Shown here: one piece after another, positions 35,024 through 43,452 of the stretch
Numbering within the stretch: the stretch's first letter is position 1
How the letters are laid out: each line of letters opens with the position of its first letter
NCBI GenBank assembly: GCA_040389065.1
Contig: JAZKAR010000023.1
Span: 1-64,000 of the forward strand
Direction: 5' to 3'
From: JAZKAR01 sp040389065
Lineage (GTDB): Bacteria > Pseudomonadota > Gammaproteobacteria > Burkholderiales > Casimicrobiaceae
Length of the DNA: 64,000 nucleotides
Notes under the pieces: generated by a model
Database searches by the model: none
Told to the model about the DNA's origin: nothing
Seen by the model: only the letters and a program-made list of their open reading frames with translations
Translations under genes and position numbers: made by a program

Positions 35024-35767
35024 ATGGCATCCACACGACTTATTTTTGGTTTTCATGCAATACAAACGCTTCTCAAGCAACGCCCTGAAGTTGTACAAAA
35101 CTTATGGGTTGATGGTCAGCGGCGCGATACACGCATGCAAAAATTTTGTGAATTTGCTGAATCAGTCGCCATTAAACTTCAACGTGTTCAAACTGAACGT
35201 CTAGATCGTCTAGTAGGCGGTGAATCACACCAAGGGGTAGTTGCTGAAATTCATGATACAAAGCCCCAACATCATGATCTTGAATCGTTGTTAGATGCCT
35301 TAGAGACCCCTCCGCTTCTTTTAATTTTAGATGGCATTCAAGACCCGCATAATTTAGGGGCTTGTTTGCGTAATGCTGATGCATTTGGTGCACATGCATT
35401 AATTATTCCTAAAGACCGCTCTGCCCCGCTCACCCCAGCTGCCAAAAAAGTAGCTAGTGGCGCCGCAGAAACCGTTCCGCTTATCACGGTAACTAATTTA
35501 GCCACCACGCTACGTGATTTGAAACAACGTGGCATATGGGTATTAGGAGCAGCCGGAGAAGCTGAAGAATCTTTATTTACTGCAGATTTATCAGGCCCTA
35601 TTGCATGGGTATTAGGCGCTGAAGGCGATGGCTTGCGTAGGCTAACCCGTGAAACTTGTGATCGTCTGATTAGCATTCCAATGATGGGGCATGTAGAAAG
35701 TTTAAATGTTTCTGTCAGTGCGGGTGTGTGTCTTTATGCCACACAACAACAACGCCACAAAGCTTGA
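35024..35767 (+). CDS. rlmB: 23S rRNA (guanosine(2251)-2'-O)-methyltransferase
   Basis: 247 aa, standard SpoU/TrmH-family size. The N-terminal RNA-binding part begins ASTRLIFGFHAIQTLLKQRP and includes ESHQGVVAE; the SpoU domain contains LDGIQDPHNLGACLRNADAFGAHALI, WVLGAEGDGLRRLTRETCD and IPMMGHVESLNVSVSAGVCLY, which form the knotted AdoMet site. It methylates G2251 in the ribosomal P-loop. AAAGGTTTTCATACT precedes the ATG. Coupled with suhB in one operon, a pairing of two ribosome/rRNA-linked factors. Confidence 0.95.
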   Translation: MASTRLIFGFHAIQTLLKQRPEVVQNLWVDGQRRDTRMQKFCEFAESVAIKLQRVQTERLDRLVGGESHQGVVAEIHDTKPQHHDLESLLDALETPPLLLILDGIQDPHNLGACLRNADAFGAHALIIPKDRSAPLTPAAKKVASGAAETVPLITVTNLATTLRDLKQRGIWVLGAAGEAEESLFTADLSGPIAWVLGAEGDGLRRLTRETCDRLISIPMMGHVESLNVSVSAGVCLYATQQQRHKA

Positions 35768-35786
35768 GACTTCCTTTCTAGTTCGG

Positions 35787-35822
35787 GCATCCTACGGTAA
35801 TACAATCTAAGGTGTAGGGTGC
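35787..35822 (+). terminator. Possible terminator after rlmB
   Basis: GCATCCTAC (35787-35795) pairs with GTAGGGTGC (35814-35822) with one mismatch; TTTAAAATTTTT follows six bases later. Confidence 0.4.
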
Positions 35823-35926
35823 TCGGTTTAAAATTTTTACCATAAACCTTTATATTATCTTGTATTTATCAGAATTTCCTCGTAATCTATAGCCCTAAAA
35901 AGATGTAAAAAAGGGGTATAGTAATC

Positions 35927-36394
35927 ATGCTGTTACACGATATGTTCACTGAGTCATTTCACAAATTTTTTCCAAAAAAAACAGAGGATGTTCAAGAGGA
36001 CATTGAGCAAAAACGCAATTTGATAAGAGATATGTTTTTTAATCCTCAGCCAGAGTTTGAACATCGTTTTTTTAAAGCGCACACCTTATGTTCTCACTCG
36101 TTTAAAGCATGGACCGGTACAAATAAAATACTTAGTGATTTCAATCATCATCTTAAAGAAGCTGAACTTAAAATAGAAACCGCAGACAAAACATTAGAAG
36201 ACTGCTTTTGTGAAATGTTCCCTACTATGGGCATTCGTCTGGCTGCGCCTGTTGAAAAAATGGAGCTTGCAGGTATTGCAGTATACTCCGCAGATAAGGG
36301 TGCTTTGCTTATATCATTAGAGCGCCAACTCTCTAATGAAGCACTTAATGCCATGATTGAACAGGCTCCCGATCTCATTTTATGTTTAGACTAA
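35927..36394 (+). CDS. Hypothetical cytoplasmic protein
   Basis: 155 aa, no signal peptide or membrane segment. It is mostly helical by composition, with a charged N-terminal half (KKTEDVQEDIEQKRNLIRDMFFNP) and a possible alpha/beta C-terminal part (AGIAVYSADKGALLISLERQLSNEALNAMIEQAPDLILCLD). Several Cys occur but no metal motif. No family recognised; the C-terminal lines have a weak look of an effector- or nuclease-like fold, which I do not claim. The start context AAAAAGGGGTATAGTAATC is good. It sits between rlmB and phaA. Confidence 0.55.
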   Translation: MLLHDMFTESFHKFFPKKTEDVQEDIEQKRNLIRDMFFNPQPEFEHRFFKAHTLCSHSFKAWTGTNKILSDFNHHLKEAELKIETADKTLEDCFCEMFPTMGIRLAAPVEKMELAGIAVYSADKGALLISLERQLSNEALNAMIEQAPDLILCLD

Positions 36395-36516
36395 AAAATA
36401 AACCTGCTTTTTTTTCCAACACTTAACTCCTCTTGCTATCGGTAACACTAGCCCATGCGGGGCTATCATGCGACAATATCTGCAATCCTTCCAAACTTTG
36501 AACGAAAGTCAACACT

Positions 36517-37695
36517 ATGACCGAAGTTGTGATTGTTGCAGCCTTGCGCACAGCAATTGGTAAATTTGGTGGCACGCTTGCCAGCCTTCCTGCACCTGAA
36601 TTAGGGGCTCACGTTATTCGCGCCCTACTCAAAGAAACAGGCGTTCAACCTGATCAGATTTCTGAAGTGATTCTAGGACAAGTTCTTACAGCAGGCTCGG
36701 GCCAGAACCCGGCACGCCAAGCCGCTATTAAAGCAGGCTTGCCTGTCAGCACTCCAGCTTTTACGCTTAATAAAGTTTGCGGCAGTGGTTTAAAGGCAGT
36801 TTCATTAGCAGCTCAAGCCATTCAATGTGGGGATGCCGAAATTATTATTGCTGGCGGTCAAGAAAACATGAGCGCCTCCCCTCATATTCTCCCCAACTCA
36901 CGCGATGGATTTCGCATGGGAGATGCAAAACTCGTTGACTCAATGATTGTTGATGGTTTATGGGATGTGTACAACAACTATCACATGGGTATTACTGCTG
37001 AAAACTGTGCGAAGAAATATGACGTATCACGCGCAGAGCAAGATGAGTTTGCTGTTGCAAGCCAGCAAAAAGCCGAAGCAGCTCAAAAAGCAGGCCGCTT
37101 TAGTGACGAAATTGTTTCTATTAGCCTTCCTCAAAAGAAGGGCGATCCGATTATTTTTAATCAGGATGAATATATTCGTACTGGGGCTACCATCGAAAGC
37201 ATGACAAAACTTAAACCTGCTTTTGATAAAGAAGGTACCGTTACTGCTGCTAATGCTTCAGGCATTAATGATGGTGCTGCTGCAGTAATGCTAATGTCTG
37301 CAGAAAAAGCAAAATCTCTTGGGCTGACTCCTCTCGCAACGATTAAATCGTATGCTTCTAGTGCCATTGATCCCTCTATTATGGGCATGGGCCCAGCTCC
37401 AGCTTCTCGCCGCTGCTTAGAAAAAGCAGGCTGGAAAGCTGAAGAGTTAGACTTAATGGAAATTAATGAAGCTTTCGCAGCACAAGCAATCGCTGTTAAC
37501 AAAGAAATGGGGTGGGATACCTCAAAAATTAATGTTAACGGGGGCGCTATTGCGTTGGGCCATCCTATTGGCGCTTCAGGCTGCCGAGTATTAGTAAGCC
37601 TATTACACGAAATGAAACGCCGTGACGCTAAAAAAGGCCTTGCTGCGCTATGTATTGGTGGTGGTATGGGCATTGCGTTAGCAGTATCGCGTTAA
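36517..37695 (+). CDS. phaA: Acetyl-CoA C-acetyltransferase (beta-ketothiolase)
   Basis: 392 aa. The active-site Cys lies in NKVCGSGLKAV (about residue 88), the second Cys in CIGGGMGIA near the C-terminus, with His in GGAIALGHPIGASG; GQENMSASPHILP is also conserved. The sequence follows the Cupriavidus PhaA pattern throughout. It condenses two acetyl-CoA to acetoacetyl-CoA, the first step of polyhydroxybutyrate synthesis, and can also work in reverse. phaB follows 150 bases later; no phaC synthase is in the window, so the synthase gene must be elsewhere or absent. No strong ribosome binding site is visible. Confidence 0.95.
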   Translation: MTEVVIVAALRTAIGKFGGTLASLPAPELGAHVIRALLKETGVQPDQISEVILGQVLTAGSGQNPARQAAIKAGLPVSTPAFTLNKVCGSGLKAVSLAAQAIQCGDAEIIIAGGQENMSASPHILPNSRDGFRMGDAKLVDSMIVDGLWDVYNNYHMGITAENCAKKYDVSRAEQDEFAVASQQKAEAAQKAGRFSDEIVSISLPQKKGDPIIFNQDEYIRTGATIESMTKLKPAFDKEGTVTAANASGINDGAAAVMLMSAEKAKSLGLTPLATIKSYASSAIDPSIMGMGPAPASRRCLEKAGWKAEELDLMEINEAFAAQAIAVNKEMGWDTSKINVNGGAIALGHPIGASGCRVLVSLLHEMKRRDAKKGLAALCIGGGMGIALAVSR

Positions 37696-37722
37696 AAAAT
37701 ATTAAATGCATTTCAGATATTA

Positions 37723-37764
37723 AGAGTTGGCAACACATATAAAATTTTATACGATGCCAACTCT
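37723..37764. other. Perfect hairpin between phaA and phaB
   Basis: AGAGTTGGCA (37723-37732) pairs perfectly with TGCCAACTCT (37755-37764); inside the loop is the palindrome TATAAAATTTTATA. No T-run follows, so it is more likely an mRNA-stability or operator element than a terminator. Confidence 0.6.
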
Positions 37765-37845
37765 GGCCCTAGCTATAGTACTCACAAGGCCGCACCACTC
37801 TATTCGCTGCACACTTCAAAAGAGATCACGAAAGGAACTTTACCT

Positions 37846-38601
37846 ATGGCAACACATCAATCAGGTCGTGTCGCCCTTATCACTGGTGGTATGGGTGGTA
37901 TTGGTGAAACAATATGCGCAAAACTTGCAAGTCTCGACTATAAGGTAGTGACTACCTATTCACCCAGCAACACGAAGTCTCACGAATGGGTTGAAGAAAT
38001 GAAACAGCAAGGGCATACGGTATATGCCTATGCATGTGATGTTACAAGTTATGACTCCTGTGCTTTAGCCATCGCTAAAATTCAGGCTGAAATAGGCGCA
38101 GTAGATATTTTAGTAAATAATGCTGGTATTACACGCGATGCCAGCTTCAAAAAAATGGATAAAATTAACTGGGATGCTGTCATTCGCACCAATCTTGATA
38201 GCGTATTCAACGTAACAAAACATGTATGCGATGGTATGGTTGATCGTAATTGGGGCCGTATTATTAATATCTCCTCAGTAAATGGGCAAAAAGGCGCTTT
38301 CGGTCAAGCTAATTACTCTGCTGCTAAATCAGGCATTTATGGATTTACAAAGTCTCTTGCCCTTGAAACCGCTCGTAAAGGTGTAACCGTTAACAGTATT
38401 TCACCTGGTTACATTGGTACAAAAATGGTAATGGCCATTCCTCAAGATGTACTCGATACTAAGATCATTCCTCAAATTCCTATGGGCCGCTTAGGTAAAC
38501 CTGAAGAAATCGCTGAATTAGTTGCCTATTTATGCTCTGAAGAAGCTGGATTTATGACTGGCTCTAACTTAGCTATTAATGGCGGGCAGCATATGTATTA
38601 A
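37846..38601 (+). CDS. phaB: Acetoacetyl-CoA reductase
   Basis: 251 aa short-chain dehydrogenase. Cofactor motif TGGMGGIGE, NNAGITRDASFKKM, the catalytic Ser in NISSVNGQKGAFGQ, and NYSAAKSG with Tyr/Lys. NGQKG and NNAGITRD are characteristic of PhaB-type reductases. It reduces acetoacetyl-CoA to (R)-3-hydroxybutyryl-CoA with NADPH, the second step of polyhydroxybutyrate synthesis. ACGAAAGGAACTTTACCT precedes the ATG, a strong site. A rho-independent terminator follows. Confidence 0.94.
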   Translation: MATHQSGRVALITGGMGGIGETICAKLASLDYKVVTTYSPSNTKSHEWVEEMKQQGHTVYAYACDVTSYDSCALAIAKIQAEIGAVDILVNNAGITRDASFKKMDKINWDAVIRTNLDSVFNVTKHVCDGMVDRNWGRIINISSVNGQKGAFGQANYSAAKSGIYGFTKSLALETARKGVTVNSISPGYIGTKMVMAIPQDVLDTKIIPQIPMGRLGKPEEIAELVAYLCSEEAGFMTGSNLAINGGQHMY

Positions 38602-38630
38602 TACAGTTTTTTATACGCTGTAAGTACATA

Positions 38631-38670
38631 AAAAGGAATCACTGCTTTACTTATGCATGATTCCTTTTTT
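38631..38670 (+). terminator. Rho-independent terminator of the pha genes
   Basis: AAAAGGAATCA (38631-38641) pairs with TGATTCCTTTTTT (38658-38670) with a 16-base loop and T-run. Confidence 0.85.
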
Positions 38671-38775
38671 ATAATTATTATGGCTGGCATTCACTACCCC
38701 CTTATCTATTAAACAACATTGTGGCTTAGCTTCATTGCAAAATTTTTCAAAATTAATTGCTTAATATACCTCCAC

Positions 38776-39546
38776 TTACTTGCTACCACAAATTGCGATA
38801 TGAATACATTTTTTTATATGTTTTAAATTAGCAATAATCGTAAATGTCATAATAACAAGCAATGACCACGAACTCCATTTACTTACATTCACTACTGCCC
38901 AAGCTCCCATTTGATTAGGGTACTTCCATATTCCAAAAAAAGTACTGATATTTTCTGCTAACCAAATAAAAAAACCGATTAATATAAAAGAAAGTAACAG
39001 GGGCATTTTGCGATCACTATCTAAGGGGCGAAATATAACGATTGAACGCGCATAAAGCCCTAAGGCACAGGCCGTTATATACCAACGATAATCACCAATA
39101 AAATGGTGTGTAAAAAAATTTGCATAAATAAGCAATGCGATGATAATCGTCATCCAGTAAGGAGGATAATGAATAATACGGATATCTAAAAATCGCCAGG
39201 CTTGAATCATATAACTGCCAACTGCAGCATACATAAACCCTGAAAATAATGGAACGCCTAATAATTTTGTATATCCAAAATCTGGGTAGCTCCATGATTT
39301 GATACCACTTGATGTTTTAAATACCTCAAGCGCGAAACCAATGATATGAAAAAGAGTAATCGCTTTAAACTCATCTAACGTTTCCAGCTTTACTACGATC
39401 ATCCAAATCTGAATTCCTAACGCGATAGCTAGTAAAATATCATAACGAGGTATACCTAAAATACCAGTACGAGGCAGCAAAAAAATAGCCGAAAAAATAA
39501 AATAACAAATAAACAAGATCTCAAATTTTTGATGAAAAAAAACCAC
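38776..39546 (-). CDS. DUF817 family membrane protein
   Basis: 256 aa with about eight membrane helices. The segments IKSWSYPDFGYTKLLGVPLFSGFMYAAVGSYMIQAWR and NISTFFGIWKYPNQMGAW are the conserved core of the DUF817 family, integral membrane proteins of unknown function. The gene has no partner and converges with the pha terminator. Its start has no clear ribosome binding site on the minus strand (TTATGGAATTGTGGTTTTTTTTC lies before it), so the exact start is uncertain. Confidence 0.82.
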   Translation of the reverse strand: MVFFHQKFEILFICYFIFSAIFLLPRTGILGIPRYDILLAIALGIQIWMIVVKLETLDEFKAITLFHIIGFALEVFKTSSGIKSWSYPDFGYTKLLGVPLFSGFMYAAVGSYMIQAWRFLDIRIIHYPPYWMTIIIALLIYANFFTHHFIGDYRWYITACALGLYARSIVIFRPLDSDRKMPLLLSFILIGFFIWLAENISTFFGIWKYPNQMGAWAVVNVSKWSSWSLLVIMTFTIIANLKHIKKCIHIAICGSK

Positions 39547-40014
39547 AATTCCATAAAAATTCTCTGAAAATAAGAAAAATTCCTATAGTCTGGTTTTAAA
39601 AGTAAATAATGATCTATTCTATTTAAAAACATTGATTACATACCTCTTTCCTTATTGCAGTTACTTTTAGCCGTTATTTTAAACAGTAACGTTGAATGGT
39701 CGCTTTATATAGCAGGATAAATAGCTTAACTTTTTTAACCATACTGCCAAAATAATTGATTATATTGATAAAAAATTAAAAATTAAAAATCACAGTAGCA
39801 TGCTCAGGGAAACTCGTAAAGTAAAAAATTGGCTATTAAATTATTTTTTACAAATTAAAACCTTACAAGTCAGTTGGTTGCAACTTACGCTATGCGTTAA
39901 TGAGGCTTAGTAAGCCAGTTTCTAAACTATTATGATAAGCTTTCAGTCTTAGGCATTGAGTTTTAGGGCTTCAATCTTAGCGCTTAGCATTCATTTTATT
40001 TAAAGGAAATTAAA
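39547..40014. other. AT-rich gene-free stretch between divergent genes
   Basis: About 470 bases. No ORF, hairpin or repeat copy that I would defend. Confidence 0.3.
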
Positions 40015-40449
40015 ATGGCACGTGTTAGCACTTACCTTAATTTTTCGCGCTCTACCGAGCAGGCATTTTTATTTTACAAATCAGTATTCAACACAGAATT
40101 TTCAGCCCCACTTTCACGATTTAGTGATGTTCCCTCTCATCCTGATCACCCGCTCAATGACGCCGACAAAAATTTGGTGATGCACGTTGAGCTACCTATT
40201 TTAGGCGGGCATACCCTAATGGGAACAGATGCACCTGAATCGATGGGTTTTACCATTACTCCTGGTAACAATATGTTTATCAACCTTGAGCCTGATACGC
40301 GAGCTGAAACTGAGCGGCTTTTTAAAGCACTGGCAGAACATGGTAATATTCAAATGGCTTTACAAGATATGTTTTGGGGAGGATATTTCGGCAGCTTGGT
40401 TGATCAATTTGGTATTCGTTGGATGTTCAATTGTGTAAGCAAACACTAA
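40015..40449 (+). CDS. PhnB-like VOC superfamily protein
   Basis: 144 aa. It begins MARVSTYLNFSRSTEQAFLFYKSVFNTEFS and ends WGGYFGSLVDQFGIRWMFN, the PhnB-like pattern of the vicinal-oxygen-chelate fold. It is a paralogue or xenologue of the cassette gene at 1902-2339 but clearly diverged (a longer loop between strands 3 and 4). Function unproven. TTTAAAGGAAATTAAA precedes the ATG. The next two genes follow by 3 and 13 bases, giving a compact three-gene unit. Confidence 0.87.
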   Translation: MARVSTYLNFSRSTEQAFLFYKSVFNTEFSAPLSRFSDVPSHPDHPLNDADKNLVMHVELPILGGHTLMGTDAPESMGFTITPGNNMFINLEPDTRAETERLFKALAEHGNIQMALQDMFWGGYFGSLVDQFGIRWMFNCVSKH

Positions 40450-40452
40450 ATA

Positions 40453-40989
40453 ATGAATGCAGAATACCGCCAAGTTGATTTTATTAAACAAGAGTGGGCC
40501 AGCCGTATTTTACCTGCCTTTAAAAAAGCATATGCACATGGAGACTTTCCAAAAGAATTAATGATTATTCCTGGGCAGCTATTTGATGGATTCGGTGCTC
40601 CTGGTTTAGTTGCTGTTGATGAAGCCGTTGCTTTTGAACCTTTGTTAGGCATTCGACTGTTTGCATTGGCACATGAAACTGCTCATTGTGTCACATACCT
40701 AGAATGTGAAAAGCAAAATATCACCACTCCCAATACAGATACAGGCTTAAATAAACATAAACATGAAATGATGGCAGATTTAATTGCTATTCATGTGCTA
40801 ACTCAATATTTGCCACGTATTTCAAATGAAGTTAAAATACGCTTAAATAGTCTTGCACAAAAGCTAGGGGCGGGAGACGCAGAGCATCCTTCAGGATATA
40901 TACGAGTACAAACCATGAATGCATATTATAAAGGAGCTAACTTTGAGACATTATTTCTTTTTATTGCTACCAGGCTTGCAACAATTTAA
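40453..40989 (+). CDS. HExxH zinc-metalloprotease-like protein of unknown family
   Basis: 178 aa, soluble. Residues around 76-82 read AHETAHC, a HExxH zinc motif, and about 26 residues later HEMMADLIAIH supplies a candidate third ligand in an ExxAD arrangement like that of gluzincin-type peptidases (M48). The rest lacks the membrane helices of M48 proteins, and the protein is short for an active peptidase. No family recognised. It starts three bases after the PhnB-like stop codon without its own good ribosome binding site, so translation is probably coupled. Alternative: a metal-binding non-enzyme. Confidence 0.7.
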   Translation: MNAEYRQVDFIKQEWASRILPAFKKAYAHGDFPKELMIIPGQLFDGFGAPGLVAVDEAVAFEPLLGIRLFALAHETAHCVTYLECEKQNITTPNTDTGLNKHKHEMMADLIAIHVLTQYLPRISNEVKIRLNSLAQKLGAGDAEHPSGYIRVQTMNAYYKGANFETLFLFIATRLATI

Positions 40990-41002
40990 GGTATAAGTTG
41001 AA

Positions 41003-41488
41003 ATGTCATTTATGCGAAAAGAATTTCCTTCAGCTTCATTCTCACACAATAATTATCTTACCGGTTCTAGTTTAACTATAAGTCATGAGGCAGCTATCTA
41101 TGCTTCTCGCCAATGGTTATGGGAAAAACTAACCAATGTTTCTACCTGGTCAGAATGGGATCATGAAGTAACTGAGAGCCGCTTACATTGTGATTTTTGT
41201 ATAAATGCCGAAGGCTATTTAGTTGATAGGCAAGGAAATCAATTAATCTTTAAAATTACAGATATAAACCATGAGGAAGCTTATTCAAATATGTATTTTT
41301 TACCAATGGGTACAAAATTACATTTCACTCATATGATTATAGGTAGTGATGCACCTTATCAGGTTAAATTTCACGCATTATTCTTAGGGCCATATGCTGC
41401 TTATCATTTTAATAAATTTAAGAATGATATTCAAATGACGATGCAAAAAGCACTAAGCAATCTCTCAAACCTTACATGCAATCATTAA
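41003..41488 (+). CDS. SRPBCC family protein
   Basis: 161 aa. The segment SHEAAIYASRQWLWEKLTNVSTWSEWDHEVTESRL matches the start of SRPBCC/polyketide-cyclase-like domains (helix, then W..WD and a strand), and HFNKFKNDIQMTMQKALSNLSNL is the closing helix. Ligand unknown. It follows the HExxH gene by 13 bases with AAGGTATAAGTTGAA upstream, and ends the three-gene unit. Together: a VOC protein, a metal-site protein and a hydrophobic-pocket protein, perhaps acting on one small molecule (inference). Confidence 0.72.
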   Translation: MSFMRKEFPSASFSHNNYLTGSSLTISHEAAIYASRQWLWEKLTNVSTWSEWDHEVTESRLHCDFCINAEGYLVDRQGNQLIFKITDINHEEAYSNMYFLPMGTKLHFTHMIIGSDAPYQVKFHALFLGPYAAYHFNKFKNDIQMTMQKALSNLSNLTCNH

Positions 41489-41525
41489 ACTATTAAAAAT
41501 GTCTATTTTTTTATTATTAAAAGTA

Positions 41526-41612
41526 GTTAGGCCTGCCGTTCAAGTCTCTTAGCATGATGGTAATAACTTGCTGTACTCCTATGCCTAATACGTCTAAATT
41601 GCCAACGATGAT
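41526..41612. repeat. Dispersed intergenic element, degraded copy
   Basis: GTTCAAGTCTCTTAGCATG, AACTTGCTGTACTCC and TCTAAATTGCCAACGATGATAGAAC line up with the forward copy at 26288-26419, but both ends are lost. Confidence 0.45.
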
Positions 41613-41625
41613 AGAACTTAAATTA

Positions 41626-41661
41626 AATACAGCCCTTAGTTTAAAATATAAGAGCTGTATT
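41626..41661. terminator. Hairpin terminator between converging genes
   Basis: AATACAGCCCTTA (41626-41638) pairs with TAAGAGCTGTATT (41649-41661) with one mismatch; serves the SRPBCC gene and the converging hemerythrin gene. Confidence 0.6.
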
Positions 41662-41678
41662 CAGGTTAGTATTATTTT

Positions 41679-42158
41679 TTACAACGCAATTTGATTTTTT
41701 CGCTCTTGCATTTTTTTACCGAGATCTATTAAGTCTAAATTAGTTTTCCTCGCTTGAGGAAACATTTCTTCCTCCTCCTCTTTTACATGGTGTTCAATTT
41801 GTTCGGAAAGTACTTTTACTTTAGCATCGAAAAGCTCTTCATCAGCAGACATTGCTTGAATCTGCTCAATAAGATCTTTAGCACTTGCATGCTCAACGAT
41901 AGCTTCCTCAACTAAATCTTTTCCTTCTCTTATCGCTCCTTGAATCGCAGGGTAAAATATTTCTTCTTCAATAACCGTATGTTTTAAAAGATCGGCACAA
42001 ATCTCATCGGCTAGCTTTTTTTTAGAAACAAAAGCTTTATCACCTAGTGCTTCAAACTCCTTAAAAGCTGCTTTTACTTTTTCATGATCTTTTATTAATA
42101 ACTCAACTGCATCATTTGCTGTTGCCCTTGATACTTCTTGCACTTGTTCTTGTCTCAT
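41679..42158 (-). CDS. Hemerythrin HHE domain protein
   Basis: About 159 aa, four-helix bundle. The di-iron ligands are visible in IKDHEKVKAAF, LKHTVIEEEIFYP, IVEHASAKDL and IEHHVKEEEEEMFP. Such stand-alone proteins bind oxygen or act in iron and redox stress. ATG 42158 is chosen because GGGGG lies six bases upstream; GTG 42170 is an alternative. A perfect 19-bp inverted repeat lies about 130 bases upstream of it. Confidence 0.88.
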   Translation of the reverse strand: MRQEQVQEVSRATANDAVELLIKDHEKVKAAFKEFEALGDKAFVSKKKLADEICADLLKHTVIEEEIFYPAIQGAIREGKDLVEEAIVEHASAKDLIEQIQAMSADEELFDAKVKVLSEQIEHHVKEEEEEMFPQARKTNLDLIDLGKKMQERKNQIAL

Positions 42159-42290
42159 AAAAACCCCCACTTCTTAGTAATATATACAATTATTAATAAA
42201 ATACTTTAATTTTATTTTACATCTTTTATTTATGTGGTTTACGATACCCTTATTTTATTAATCATCTTATTTTAATAAAAAATGAACTGG

Positions 42291-42335
42291 TAGCAAGACA
42301 TTAACTATGTATATGGCATAGTTAATGTCTTGCTA
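42291..42335. terminator. Perfect 19-bp inverted repeat, probable terminator
   Basis: TAGCAAGACATTAACTATG (42291-42309) and CATAGTTAATGTCTTGCTA (42317-42335) are perfect complements around a 7-base loop. On the minus strand CATTTTTTATTA follows, so it could end transcripts of the 42508-42816 gene; its length is unusual for a terminator. Confidence 0.6.
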
Positions 42336-42396
42336 AACAACGCTTATCACAAAAAAGTAACAATATAATTTACTCTCTCGATAATATTAACTATTA

Positions 42397-42461
42397 ATTA
42401 TTTAAAAATTATTAAATTAAATGCTTATTATTTAAAAATTCTTAAATAATTTTTAAATAAT
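42397..42461. repeat. AT-only direct and inverted 14-mers
   Basis: ATTATTTAAAAATT occurs at 42397-42410 and again at 42427-42440, and its exact reverse complement AATTTTTAAATAAT at 42448-42461, seven bases on. It looks like an AT-rich regulator site or H-NS nucleation region. Confidence 0.55.
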
Positions 42462-42507
42462 ATTAGAGGTTTTTTTTGACTGATTTACTTTTTATTTATA
42501 AATATGT

Positions 42508-42816
42508 TTAAGGAGCAACAAAAAATCTTCTTAAAATGCTGGTCCACTCTTGGTCAAATTTAGTTTCAATAGCCTCAAAACCATCAAAATATAAATTTGA
42601 GAACTCATCATAGGGGTCACTATAATTTACTGTTTCAGCAGATACATACCCTTTTTCATCCAATGATTGAAAATCATATAGATTAGAACCTTCCTCTGAA
42701 AATGATTGGGGAGACTTTTCTTTTACCGCTATATCACGATCTGCATTAGAGGCAAGCAATTTATCAATTGAAAACAAATTGCAGTGTTGAAAAGTAAGGT
42801 CTTTAAAGGTTTTCAT
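42508..42816 (-). CDS. Hypothetical acidic protein
   Basis: 102 aa, strongly acidic (many Asp and Glu, few Lys), no signal peptide, no membrane segment. The region YDFQSLDEKGYVSAETVNYSDPYDEFSNLYFDGFEAIETKF is rich in Tyr, Phe and acidic residues. No family recognised. CTAGGACACTTCAAC precedes the start, a reasonable ribosome binding site, so I believe it is expressed. The acidic composition would suit a DNA mimic or inhibitor, but there is no further evidence. Confidence 0.5.
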   Translation of the reverse strand: MKTFKDLTFQHCNLFSIDKLLASNADRDIAVKEKSPQSFSEEGSNLYDFQSLDEKGYVSAETVNYSDPYDEFSNLYFDGFEAIETKFDQEWTSILRRFFVAP

Positions 42817-43084
42817 GTTGAAGTGTCCTAGTAAATTACATTAGTAGTATGATAATTACCGATTTTACCGGTTATGTCAAGATTTTTTGGTAAATTTGGC
42901 ATAAATATTTTATGTTTTAGAAAAAAATAAGCTAACCAATTGAAAATAAATAAAAAATATTTAAATTTTGATAAGTTTTTATATAAAGATATTAGTATCC
43001 TAAAATAAAACCTTAATCTTTTGTACAAAAAAATTTCAATGATTTTAAATTAAATATTTGTATATATTTAGCAAATAAATTACT

Positions 43085-43224
43085 GAAAATATTATGTATG
43101 CATTCGAGATTTAATTGGGGTTTATACCTATCTACAATTGAATAAAAACATCGATATTAACTATGTAGACATGATAGACTCCCTGAACGTTTGGGCGCCG
43201 AAATTTGGCGCCCTTCTTTTTTTT
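43085..43224 (+). ncRNA. Candidate small RNA ending in an orphan terminator
   Basis: A terminator with a 7-bp GC-only stem ends about 140 bases of DNA with no ORF, and the nearest upstream plus-strand gene ends at 41488. The 5' end is a guess. Within the candidate there is TACCTATCTACAATTG and a TCCCTGAAC segment near the terminator that could be an unstructured pairing region. I do not recognise it as a known RNA family. Confidence 0.4.
43193..43224 (+). terminator. Strong rho-independent terminator
   Basis: GGGCGCC (43193-43199) pairs with GGCGCCC (43207-43213), loop GAAATTT, followed by TTCTTTTTTTT. Confidence 0.92.
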
Positions 43225-43452
43225 GTGTTTTACATATTTCTAAATTCTGAAAATTTTTAAAATAATTCTGTTGTAGAATTTAGTTCTTATATTAAAAATA
43301 TAATTATAAATTTCCCTTTCGGTGTTTTTGTAGTACCTTCCATTATCTGGTATATTTATCTAAGCTTTTTTGAATAACTCGATCGCCATTTATCAAAAAG
43401 CCAGTTAAAAATTTTCTTCTGTGCCTTTTTATAATTTCATCTCGAGGGCTCT

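Larger units (their letters stand above)
42829..43452. other. Gene-free stretch containing a candidate small RNA
   Basis: About 620 bases, very AT-rich, between divergent genes. No protein is supported. A strong terminator with no gene before it lies at 43193-43224 (listed below). Confidence 0.5.

Noticed and set aside
42828..43028. Minus-strand open frame of 66 aa, AT-rich
   Set aside because: Low-complexity Phe/Lys/Tyr sequence typical of AT-rich non-coding DNA.
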